A stretch of DNA of 64,000 nt from Sipunculus nudus (lineage: Eukaryota; Annelida; Sipuncula; Golfingiida; Sipunculidae), in contig CM049318.1 of NCBI GenBank assembly GCA_026874595.1, positions 35,361,956 through 35,425,955 on the forward strand, in the 5' to 3' direction. Under the pieces are notes generated by a model. That model made no database searches, had not been told where the DNA came from, and saw nothing but the letters and a program-made list of their open reading frames with translations. Positions 51,983 through 61,021 of this stretch are shown here, in pieces (the first letter of the stretch is position 1; the number at the start of each line of letters is the position of its first letter). Position numbers and translations under genes: made by a program.

Positions 51983-52229
51983 CTATGGGCGCTTTTTGGT
52001 CCCAGACGGCTCCCCTGTGTCTGTGACGTCACACTTTCCATCAGCCAATCAAATCAAGGAACAGTACCTGTTCATGATAACATAAGAAACTCACGTACAC
52101 AAAGCATGTAGTCCCTGTGGCGCAATGGTTAGCGCGTCCGGCTGCTAATCGGAAGGTTGGTGGTTCGAGCCCACCCAGGGACGTTATACCTCTATGGGCG
52201 CTTTTGGCTCCCAGACGGCTCCCCTGTGG
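51983..52229. repeat. 37-bp direct repeat flanking a tRNA-bearing insertion
   Basis: CTATGGGCGCTTTT-GG then TCCCAGACGGCTCCCCTGTG occurs at 51983-52019 and 52193-52229, with one indel. The right arm has a single copy, so about 210 bases (one repeat plus 52020-52192) were inserted or duplicated here. The insert holds TGACGTCA (about 52025-52032), CCAATCAAATCAAGG and the tRNA. Confidence 0.75.
52111..52183 (+). tRNA. tRNA with Asn-type body and GCT (Ser) anticodon
   Basis: 73 bases, full cloverleaf: acceptor GTCCCTG/CAGGGAC, D stem GCGC/GCGC, anticodon stem TCCGG/TCGGA with loop CTGCTAA (anticodon GCT at 52144-52146), 5-base variable loop, T stem GGTGG/CCACC with TTCGAGC, discriminator G. The body is almost identical to metazoan tRNA-Asn(GTT) as I recall it, but the middle anticodon base is C. 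It lacks the long variable arm of tRNA-Ser. A and B boxes are intact and TTTT follows at about 52202. Decoding and charging identity are uncertain. Confidence 0.9.
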
Positions 52230-52379
52230 GGGAGGGGGGGACTTGAGGGGGGGAGGGGGCGGCCCCTCCCTCTGCCTTATGTCAAGAAGTAGTAGAGTTG
52301 TGGGCTTGTGGCCACCAGGGGTCGGTTGTGTGGTTCAAGTCAGAAGTAGACCAGTTGTAGGTTTGGGGATCGCCGCCAC

Positions 52380-52401
52380 GGGGGGGGGGGGGGGGGGGGG
52401 G
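52380..52401. repeat. Poly-G tract (22 G)
   Basis: Longest homopolymer in the window; further G12 at 52476-52487. Potential G-quadruplex. Confidence 0.85.
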
Positions 52402-52689
52402 AAGAAGAGTCGGTAGGATGTGAAAGGTCGGTCTGGGTCGTCGAGGTTAGAGATGAAAGGTCAGTAGGGTTTACCGGGGGGGGGGGGACCAGGGGAGTTC
52501 TGGGTGGGATCGCCTGGCGGGGGGGAACAGGGGAGTTCTGGGTAGGATCGCCCGGCGGGGGGGAACAGGGGAGTCCTGGTTGGGATCGGAGACCCATGTG
52601 AATGGTTAAAGAGTGTTCATCGGATATCATCGGTACTGGAAAAGCCACAGGTGTGCAACGCATGTCAAAGCACTAGGGGATCGTTCAGA

Positions 52690-53425
52690 TCCCGACAGAG
52701 GGTCTCCACTGGGGCCGAGGCCCCTATAGAAATTTCTCCACAGGGCTCGTGGTGGGGGCTTCGCCCCCGGGAAGAATACTTTATGTGGGATCGATCCCTA
52801 CAAAGAATATACACAGGGGGCGAGGCCCCCATAAGGAATTACATGGAAGGCCCGTGGTGGGGGCCTCGCCCCCGGGAATAATACTTTATGGGGGATCGAT
52901 CCCTAAAAAGAATATACCCCGGGGGCGAGGCCCCCATAAGGAAATATATGGAAGGCCCGTGGTGGGGGCCTCGCCCCCAGGTGATAATACTTTATGTGGG
53001 ATCGATCCCTAAAAAGAATATACACAGGAGGCGAGGCCCCCATAAGGAATTACATGGAGGGCCCGTGGTGGGGGCCTCGCCCCCGGGAATAATATTTTAT
53101 GGGGGATCGATCCCTAAAAAGAATATACACAGGGGGCGAGGCCCCCATAAGGAATTACATGGAAGGCCCGTGGTGGGGGCCTCGCCCCCAGGGGAAAATA
53201 CTTTATGTGGGATCGATCCCTAAAAAGAATATACACAGGGGGCGAGGCCCCCATAAGGAATTACATGGAAGGCCCGTGGTGGGGGCCTCGCCCCCAGGGG
53301 AAAATACTTTATGTGGGATCGATCCCTAAAAAGAATATACCCCGGGGGCGAGGCCCCCATAAGGAAATATATGGAAGGATCGTGATGGGGGCCTCGCCCC
53401 CGGGAGAATACTGTATGGGGATCGG
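52690..53425. repeat. Left array of 105-106 bp palindromic units (6 copies)
   Basis: GGGATCGATCCC occurs at 52787, 52892, 52998, 53103, 53209 and 53315. Each unit also has a second inverted pair, GGGGGCGAGGCCCCC and GGGGGCCTCGCCCCC, separated by about 30 bases. Short ORFs across the array (GGEAPIRNYMEGPWWGPRP-type) are products of the repeat in several frames, not genes. Confidence 0.9.
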
Positions 53426-53463
53426 GGCGCCGAAGGCGCCAATACACAGATGTATGTATGGAG

Positions 53464-54700
53464 GGCGCCTTCGGCGCCTCGATCCCTAAAATGAATATTC
53501 CCGGGGGGCGAGGCCCCCACCACGGGCCCTCCATCTAAATCCTTATGGGGGCCTCGCCCCCAGTATATATTCTTTTTAGGGATCGATCCCACATAAAGTA
53601 TTATCACCTGGGGGCGAGGCCCCCACCACGTGCCTTCCATGTATTTCCTTATGGGGGCCTCGCCCCCAGTGTATATTCTTTGTAGGGATCGATCCCACAT
53701 AAAGTATTATCCCCTGGGGGCGAGGCCCCCACCACGTGCCTTCCATGTAATTCCTGATGGGGGCTTCGCCCCCTGGGTATATTCTTTGTAGGGATCGATC
53801 CCACATAAAGTATTTTCCCCTTGGGGCGAGGCCCCCACCACGGGCCTTCCATGTAATTCCTTATGGGGGCCTCGCCCCCTGGGTATATTCTTTGTAGGGA
53901 TCGATCCCACATAAAGTATTATCCCCTGGGGGCGAGGCCCCCACCACGTGCCTTCCATGTAATTCCTGATGGGGGCTTCGCCCCCTGGGTATATTCTTTG
54001 TAGGGATCGATCCCACATGAAGTATTTTCCCCTGGGGGCGAGGCCCCCACCACGGGCCTTCCATGTAATTCCTTATGGGGGCCTCGCCCCCTGGGTATAT
54101 TCTTTGTAGGGATCGATCCCACATAAAGTATTTTCCCCTGGGGGCGAGGCCCCCACCACGTGCCTTCCATGTATTTCCTTATGGGGGCCTCGCCCCCAGT
54201 GTATATTCTTTGTAGGGATCGATCCCACATAAAGTATTATCCCCTGGGGGCGAGGCCCCCACCACGTGCCTTCCATGTTATTCCTGATGGGGGCTCCGCC
54301 CCCGGGTATATTCTTTGTAGGGATCGATCCCACATAAAGTATTTTCCCCTGGGGGCGAGGCCCCCACCACGGGCCCTCCATGTTATTCCTTATGGGGGCC
54401 TCGCCCCCTGTGTGTATTCTTTTTAGGGATCGATCCCCCATAAAGTATAATCCCCTGGGGGCGAGGCCCCCACCACGGGCCCTCCATGTAATTCCTTATG
54501 GGGGCCTCGCCCCCTGTGTGTATTCTTTTTAGGGATCGATCCCCCATAAAGTATAATCCCCTGGGGGCGAGGCCCCCACCACGGGCCCTCCATGTAATTC
54601 CTTATGGGGGCCTCGCCCCCTGTGTGTATTCTTTTTAGGGATCGATCCCCCATAAAGTATTATCCCCTGGGGGCGAGGCCCCCACCACGACCCCTGTGGA
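53464..54700. repeat. Right array of the same unit, opposite orientation (11 copies)
   Basis: GGGATCGATCCC occurs at 53579, 53685, about 53791, 53897, 54003, 54109, 54215, 54321, 54426, 54532 and 54638. Units are the reverse complement of those in the left array. Confidence 0.9.
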
Positions 54701-55315
54701 GAAACCTCTATAGGGGCCTCGGCCCCAGGGGAGACTCTGTGGTGATCGGAACGATCCCATTGTGCTTTGACGTGCGTTGCACACCGTTGGCTTTCCCAGT
54801 ACCGATGATACCCGACGATCACTCTTTAACCATTCACATCCGTATACGAACCCACCTAGGACTCCCCTGTTCCCCCCCCCTTGTGACCCCTGTTGACCTT
54901 TCACCTCCGACCCGATCCCACTCACAACTCCCCTGTTCCCCCCCCCCCGGCGACCCCTGCTGACCTTTCCCCTTCGACCCGATCCCATCCAGAACTCCCC
55001 TGTTCTCCCCCCCCCCCGGCGACCCCTGCTGACCTTTCACATCCGACCTCGACGACCCCAACCGACCTTTCACATCCAACCGACCCTTATTCACCTCCTG
55101 CCGGTGAAACCTACAACCGGTCTAGTTCTGACTTGAACCACACAACCGGCCACAGACCCACAACTCTACTACTTCTTGACATAAGGCAGAGGGAGGGGCC
55201 GCCCCCTCCCCCCCTCCCCCACAGGGGAGCCGTCTGGGACCCAAAAGCGCCCAGAGAGCGCTCTCAACTGATAGTATAATAGACTCGGCCTGCTTATATA
55301 GTAGGGTTGTGGACA

Positions 55316-56155
55316 CATTGAAATCTTTGGTGTGCGGCAGATTTCACGTTTGTGCAAGATGTACGCGCAAACTGAAAAAGATATCGCAAATGTTACTCGT
55401 TGAACGCTTAAAGCATATTTTTCCAAAGATTTTAGCACATATTTTGTAAATGTTGTGTAGACCGTTGTCCGGCAAATGGCCATTTTGTGTTGCTGACCAA
55501 TATGACGGTGTCAGTATCGCCACCTGCCGACGACAAGTGGAACTATATCAGATAGACAACGGATTTATCTAATTAAGTTGCACACATGAAACAACATTGA
55601 AATCTTTGGTGTGCGGCAGATTTCACGTTTGTGCAAGATGTACCCGCAAACTGGAAAATATATCACGAATGTCACTCGTTGAACGTTTGAGGCATATTTT
55701 TACTAAAATTATTGCAGGTATTTCGTAAATGTTGTGTAGACCGTTGTCCGGCAAATGGCCATTTTGTGTTGCTGACCAATATGACGGTGTCAGTATCGCC
55801 ACCTGCCGACGACAAGTGGAACTATATCAGATAGACAACTGATTTATCTAATTAAGTTGCACACATGAAACAACATTGAAATCTTTGGTGTGCGGCAGAT
55901 TTCACGTTTGTGCAAGATGTACCAACAAACTGGAAAATATATCACGAATGTCACTCGTTGAACGTTTGAGGCATATTTTTACTAAAATTATTGCAGGTAT
56001 TTCGTAAATGTTGTGTAGACCGTTGTCCGGCAAATGGCCATTTTGTGTTGCTGACCAATATATTGGCGTCAGTATCGCCACCTGCCGACGACAAGTAGAA
56101 CTATATCAGATAGACAACGGATTTATCTAATTAAGTTGCACACATGAAACAACAT
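55316..56155. repeat. 279-bp direct repeat, three copies
   Basis: CATTGAAATCTTTGGTGTGC starts at 55316, 55595 and 55874. Each unit contains GACCGTTGTCCGGCAAATGG and TATCGCCACCTGCCGACGAC and ends TTAAGTTGCACACATGAAAC. A partial reverse-complement copy is in the left arm near 51745-51910. Confidence 0.9.
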
Positions 56156-57014
56156 TTGTGCGGACTGCATACTTTAATTGAACTGGATGTTTTGTGTGCC
56201 TTTATGTATTTATAAAATGTATCAGAAAATGATCATGAATCACATATGCGGATGATCATGGCATAAAGAAGACCGTGAAACTTTCATATTTTATTCATTA
56301 TATAAGTTCCGTCTTATGAGTTCCACAGGTATTGTGACGTAGATTCAGGCAAAACATTGTTGAAAATAACGAGTACATCAAGTTTTTATACATATTTTTG
56401 AAATATTGTCACATATGCATTTATTTAAAATTTCGTTTTCTGAGTTTGGAAGTATCAAGTGATATCAACATCTATTAGTATGTTTGTCGTATCTGGTTGA
56501 TCAGATCCATATAACATCTGGTTGTTCAAACGATTTTCGTGCATTCGCATTGGATGTGCCTAAAATATACATCTGGGTGACGAATGGTTTTGATGTACCC
56601 GTCTTCGTCTTTTTAAAAAATGTATATAACGTGAAAGTACACCTCGGCGTGCAGGGTTTTCTGTATCGGGTGTTTAATCTGAAACCGATCGCCAACGACA
56701 AAACTAATTTATGAATACATACAAACACGCAGACAGTTATCGAGCAGCGATGAAAAAGCAGATTACCAGCAAACGTATTAAGATCATACCAGGGACGAAC
56801 CCTGTTTAACCACATTTCAACCCGTCACCCCTCATATACATATATATATATATTCATGTGAGCTTGAGAAGCCGTCACCCCTTGTTTCATGGCGGGTGAG
56901 ACCTTCCGAATACATGCATCCCATTCAAGCCACGCCCACGCAACACATTGTGTTTGACGTACCCAACAGTTGCGGACGTGTGCTCATTCTTGATTATACT
57001 TCGGACACAGCGTG
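56156..57014. other. Gene-free AT-rich interval
   Basis: No convincing gene. CCGTCACCCC occurs twice (56822, 56872) around an AT tract. Confidence 0.4.
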
Positions 57015-57557
57015 ATGCATTCGCTCCCAGCCGACGACCAGTTAACCAGCAGGTTGTGCGACAAGAACGAAATGACATATCTGATGGACAATTTGATGGG
57101 TCACGCGGAGCTACTTTTGAAGAAGATCAAAGTCCTTGACGACAGATCAACTGATGTATTTCCCAGATCGTGGCAGTGCGTGGAACTGGTTGACGGCGTG
57201 GACCCGTGGCCACCCAGCCTCTGCTTGAGTATGATAACTGATATCGGGAGAGGGTACGGGATCACACTTGATGAGGCTACTTTGACGGCTGTGTATAAAA
57301 CGGAACCGTGGGTCAGCTGGCACAGGATATGCCCTTCGATCACAGTGAACCTTACACGCATGGTCCCGACGGCTGAAGCCCGATGCCTGGCTGTGTACAT
57401 ATTGTACTGCTTCTTTAGCAAAGAGTACCGAGTGTCTCACGCTGACAGTGATTTCCACAGGGGTCTGCTGTGTTTCAAGTACTGCCCATGTAGCCGATAC
57501 CAAAAGAGGAATGTAACCTCCCGTTGCTGCTGTGTGTCATTTGGTCCTTTCTCGTGA
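57015..57557 (+). CDS. Protein of unknown function
   Basis: 180 residues from the ATG at 57015. N-terminal half helical (MTYLMDNLMGHAELLLKKIK), middle WPPSLCLSMITDIGRGYGIT, a Cys-rich end (CFKYCPCSRYQKRNV, RCCCVSF) that may bind metal. A degraded copy of its 3' part may lie at about 57690-57860 (shared TA-x-A-x-CLAV). Just upstream of the double-CARD gene on the same strand. Not recognised. Confidence 0.55.
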   Translation: MHSLPADDQLTSRLCDKNEMTYLMDNLMGHAELLLKKIKVLDDRSTDVFPRSWQCVELVDGVDPWPPSLCLSMITDIGRGYGITLDEATLTAVYKTEPWVSWHRICPSITVNLTRMVPTAEARCLAVYILYCFFSKEYRVSHADSDFHRGLLCFKYCPCSRYQKRNVTSRCCCVSFGPFS

Positions 57558-57907
57558 AAGCGTCATTGTGTACCTGATATCTGATAGCGTACGTCACACA
57601 CAATAACACCAGTGCATACATCTCCTCATGGTGTTTTTATATCTATATGTGTTCATGTCGCGTGGGATAATGCATCTCAGAAACGTATCTTCGCTCATGC
57701 AGTTGACTGACCTTGAAATGAGGCCATTTTTTGTTATGTCACATGAGCTCTGCCGTTACTCACATTTGAATTTGGTAAACAATTTTGAGCCAATGCCGTC
57801 AACCGCCAGGCATGCGCACTGCCTGGCTGTACATGTTCGAAAACACATAAAAGCAGCGGTGATGTCTAGTTGCCAGGCACAATTCATGTTGGAGCCCTAC
57901 CACCACC
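57558..57907 (+). other. Intergenic / leader with possible gene fragment
   Basis: About 57780-57850 encodes PSTARHAHCLAVHV, reminiscent of PTAEARCLAVYI in the upstream gene. A TATA-like CATAAAAG lies near 57846, about 60 bases before the next ATG. Confidence 0.35.
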
Positions 57908-58582
57908 ATGGCTTGTTCTTCACATTGGCACGAGGCGTTTTACGGCATACTGCCCCGTTTGGCATCTGCATTGTACGTGAAACAGAGTCTGCTGCCTGAC
58001 GAGCTGTTGGCAGAGGGGTTTCTCGACAGGGACGAGCTGGATAATGTCAGGGCGAAGATGACTAATTCGGAACAAGCTGAACTGTTGCTGCACACACTGG
58101 CGGATACGAACACTCCCAGAAGGCTTGACAAAGCTATGAAAATTATAGGGCGTCATCACCCAGACGTTTTGCGGATGTATCAAGATCGCATGAAAGCACT
58201 GAGTCGGGATGAGAAAAAGGCTCGACCACACGGTTCGCCTCCGGCTAAGGTGTCTTCGTCTTGGAACGACAGTTTTTACAAAATACTTCCCGGTATGGTC
58301 GACAAATTAGACGTGCTGCATACCGATGTAGTTGATGCACTGGTTGCGCGAGGGTTTATCAACGACAACATGGTCGAGCAGATACGTGTTCACAGAACAA
58401 ACACGGCCCAAGCCAGAACACTTCTGTACCTTCTTCTTGATAACAACGGTGTATATGAGCTTGACGCTGCCATGGAGTTGCTGCGCGGCCATTACCACGC
58501 GCATGTGTCGGATTTTTATCAACAACGTATGAAACATCTCGATCGTCCCATGCTGGTGGACAACGTGATCAACCGTTCGTAA
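57908..58582 (+). CDS. Tandem double-CARD protein
   Basis: 224 residues. CARD 1 (about 5-95): HWHEAFYGILPRLASALYVK, LLPDELLAEGFLDRDELDNV, SEQAELLLHTLADTNTPRRL. A short basic linker (DEKKARPHGSPPAKV) precedes CARD 2 (about 118-212): SWNDSFYKILPGMVDKLDVL, VVDALVARGFINDNMVEQI, QARTLLYLLLDNNGVYEL. The repeats share the W-x3-FY-x-ILP start and the RM ending, so one duplicated from the other. Tandem CARDs are characteristic of RIG-I/MDA5-type sensors and NOD2; a decoy or scaffold role is inferred. Poly(A) at 58902. Confidence 0.8.
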   Translation: MACSSHWHEAFYGILPRLASALYVKQSLLPDELLAEGFLDRDELDNVRAKMTNSEQAELLLHTLADTNTPRRLDKAMKIIGRHHPDVLRMYQDRMKALSRDEKKARPHGSPPAKVSSSWNDSFYKILPGMVDKLDVLHTDVVDALVARGFINDNMVEQIRVHRTNTAQARTLLYLLLDNNGVYELDAAMELLRGHYHAHVSDFYQQRMKHLDRPMLVDNVINRS

Positions 58583-59564
58583 GCATGTACGCCCCGTCTA
58601 AGGCACTGTATATACAAATCAAACGCTGGAAGTGTTTGAGGTCCAGATGCTGATATAAACTCGTGTATTCGGGATTTTTAGAAAGAACTGATTGTTTGGT
58701 CTTTGAGCATACGCAACGATGTAGCATTTTTATACAATGCACGCATATATATATGACTGTTTGAAACGTGGGATTAACGTACGGGACGTGTTTCATAACG
58801 GACCTAACGTCACAGCCAGCTTTCCAGGCAATAAGGTTTTGTATAACAGGTTGTTGTGCATGTGATTTGTTTTTGTTTATACTGTAATCTATATGACACG
58901 CAATAAAAGGCATAACTGAATTGCATCCTGTATTGTATCAGACTATGATGGGTTTTATGCTATGTGTGTGTGTGTGTGTGTGTATGTAAGTGCGTGTGTA
59001 AACAAATTATCTATAAGATACCATGTGATCTGGTACACGCACTATCTGAAATAACAGGATGGTAACAGAGTTCTCACTGGATGGCACCACATGTTTTCAA
59101 TTTTGTTTGTCCCCATCACGGTCTCTTAGATGATATCCACATTTAACCGTGCAGCTCTGTCACAACGCGTTGCATCAGGGTTCCCCTTAAATATTTGTTC
59201 TACTCCTCCGGTTTATGTATGAAACTCGGCAACGGCAACCGTCCAACTATCTTCCGGAACGAAGTTGATACCAACTGGCCCGCATGTTGATCCGTGTGCG
59301 TCATCACAGATTCAGAAAAAACTATATTTGGATACGCGCAATGTATGCTTGCTGATGGTATTATGTTAACGCTTCTGCCACACGTGTGTAATCTTCCCCC
59401 TTCGCGTGTATACGTCATCACACGTGACTATATAACCACCATTGGGCAGCATGAACGCCACATGCGCACAGTCTTCTGAGAAGGACAGGCATGTGTGCCG
59501 CTGCTGGTGACTGGATAACGTGTTCGCAGATGTTTGCTACCCGTTTGGTCCTTTCGTTTTATTG
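58583..59564. other. Intergenic region with poly(A) signal, GT repeat and promoter
   Basis: AATAAA at 58902-58907; (GT)n at about 58962-58983; CRE-like TACGTCA and E-box CACGTG (59411-59426) just before TATATAA (59429-59435), which is 130 bases before the next ATG. No gene. Confidence 0.55.
59429..59435 (+). promoter_or_regulatory. TATA box with upstream E-box
   Basis: TATATAA; CACGTG at 59421-59426 immediately upstream; likely drives the 59565 gene. Confidence 0.6.
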
Positions 59565-60602
59565 ATGGGGTGTATCCGCCGGCTTTTTGTACTTTGGGTA
59601 CTGTACAGTGATTTCTGTCTGGCAAACTCTTTGACTCAGAGTTCTGCTGCCCCTTCTCCGTACCATGCATTCAGATTCTTCGACATCAATCTGACAAACA
59701 GTGAGGCCCAATATGCGTGCGGTATGTTACAGGATGGCAGGTGGTACCTGCCTGCACCGGATGACAGCCATGACGGGTTATCGTTCCACACAGAATTGAC
59801 TGCTTTCATGAACAGTGCTGGTATTTCCGAAGCGTGGATTTCGCTGAAAGGGAACAAGCTAAACGAATGGCGGGTGTCCGGGACGAATTCTTTCAAAGGC
59901 ACGGTACAACATAATGGGAAACAACACAGACACTGCGCCAGGATACAATCTCATTATGAAGCTGCTGTGAGTGAGTCGTGTAATGACGACGTCAAAATGT
60001 TTATATGCGTTGTGCCGTCTTCCAGCCACCTGTTCTTCAGTAATCTCTGCAACGGACAGTACGGACCGTGCTACGCGATTATGCGTGGCGCCGCAAGTTG
60101 GTTTGCAGCTAAAAGTATGTGCGTTTACATAGGGGCACGCTTGGCCGTCGTTCATAATGAACAGGAAGCTAAAGCGCTGAGTAAGTTCATAAAATATAAG
60201 ATATCCGGTGCAACGGAATATTGGGTGGACCTGGTGAACTACGTTTGGAAATACCGTCTGCGCGGAAACAGGACTGCGGTTCCCGACATGTACTTTTGGT
60301 ACAGACAACGACCTGATACCGGGAAAAACTGTGCCGTAGTAAGGAAATATCCAGACGGATATTTCTGGGAAGCTGTGGACTGCGACAGCCGCCATCAAAT
60401 CGTCTGCATGAGTCATCGTTCTTTATCGACAAGAAGTGATGGCGCAATGGTCAACGTGCCTACACGCTACCCGCACAACGCATCGGATACTGCTACTGCT
60501 ACTGGGACATATTCTACCGCGTCATCACACCGCTCTATATCGCACGCCGTTATCATACGTACATGTCTATCACTGTGCGTCAGTATCATTACGTCAATCT
60601 AA
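59565..60602 (+). CDS. Secreted/membrane-anchored double C-type-lectin-like protein 1
   Basis: 345 residues from the ATG at 59565; an in-frame GTG at 59520 is not used here. Signal peptide GCIRRLFVLWVLYSDFCLA. Domain 1 (about 30-150): FFDINLTNSEAQYACGML, EAWISLKGN, HCARI, FICV. Domain 2 (about 165-285): GPCYAI, SWFAAKSMCVYIGARLAVVH, YWVDLVN, FWYRQRPD, NCAVV, WEAVDC, VCM, the standard CTLD order. No clear EPN/QPD plus WND calcium/sugar motif is visible, so protein rather than carbohydrate binding is likely. A Ser/Thr stalk and a C-terminal hydrophobic stretch (VIIRTCLSLCVSIITSI) suggest membrane or GPI anchoring. Confidence 0.85.
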   Translation: MGCIRRLFVLWVLYSDFCLANSLTQSSAAPSPYHAFRFFDINLTNSEAQYACGMLQDGRWYLPAPDDSHDGLSFHTELTAFMNSAGISEAWISLKGNKLNEWRVSGTNSFKGTVQHNGKQHRHCARIQSHYEAAVSESCNDDVKMFICVVPSSSHLFFSNLCNGQYGPCYAIMRGAASWFAAKSMCVYIGARLAVVHNEQEAKALSKFIKYKISGATEYWVDLVNYVWKYRLRGNRTAVPDMYFWYRQRPDTGKNCAVVRKYPDGYFWEAVDCDSRHQIVCMSHRSLSTRSDGAMVNVPTRYPHNASDTATATGTYSTASSHRSISHAVIIRTCLSLCVSIITSI

Positions 60603-60870
60603 AACATCAGACGGAAGGGTCATGAAAAACAATACGCCCCCGTATGGGGATTCACATGCGCGGAAGATATTACCCAGGAAGTAACATGACACAACGTGAC
60701 GCATGTAAATCACTTGCTTATCAGATATTTCATTTTTTTTTTGGTGAAGCGGATGTTTTAACACTCCTGATGCTGTAACGAAAATTAAACCTGGTTTTCC
60801 AGAAACATTCCCGGGAGGTAACATGACGCAATGTCACGAACTTGACACGACGACTGTTGCATCACGCAGC

Positions 60871-60877
60871 TATATAA
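60871..60877 (+). promoter_or_regulatory. TATA box of CTLD protein 2
   Basis: GCTATATAAAGACC, about 145 bases before the ATG at 61022. Confidence 0.65.
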
Positions 60878-61021
60878 AGACCAGGTCTGCCGGAGATTTG
60901 AATCATATTCGCCCAGTCTTCACAGCAGCCTGGTGTTCCGTCGGACCGAAGCCTCTGTTGCAGTAAGTGTTGTTACGTGTTACGCTTGTTCTATGCTAGA
61001 ACAAGTTCTCTCAGTGTGTGA

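Larger units (their letters stand above)
51745..55565. repeat. Giant inverted repeat (about 3.8 kb overall)
   Basis: The left arm (about 51745-53440) and right arm (about 53464-55565) are reverse complements in blocks: a TTTGCCGGACAACGGTCTAC block, TGTGTCCACAACCCTACTAT, a GAGAGCGCTC block, GTCCCAGACGGCTCCCCTGT, a GGGGGCGGCCCCTCCC block, TATGTCAAGAAGTAGTAGAG, and the 105-106 bp arrays. The axis is at about 53452, between GGCGCCGAAGGCGCC (53426-53440) and GGCGCCTTCGGCGCC (53464-53478). The right arm has more array copies; the left arm has a tRNA-bearing insertion. No protein gene is credible inside. Confidence 0.85.

Noticed and set aside
52690-54700. CRISPR-like array
   Set aside because: Units are 105-106 bp with no unique spacers, internal palindromes and a change of orientation at the axis; the context is eukaryotic.
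52651-54990. Many overlapping ORFs of 76-124 residues with GGEAPIRNYMEGPWWGPRP-type repeats
   Set aside because: They arise in several frames on both strands from the 105-106 bp palindromic units, whose length shifts frame between copies. They lack starts, promoters and coding-like composition.
59520-59564. GTG start extending the first CTLD protein by 15 residues
   Set aside because: The ATG at 59565 begins directly at a standard signal peptide; non-ATG initiation is not expected here.
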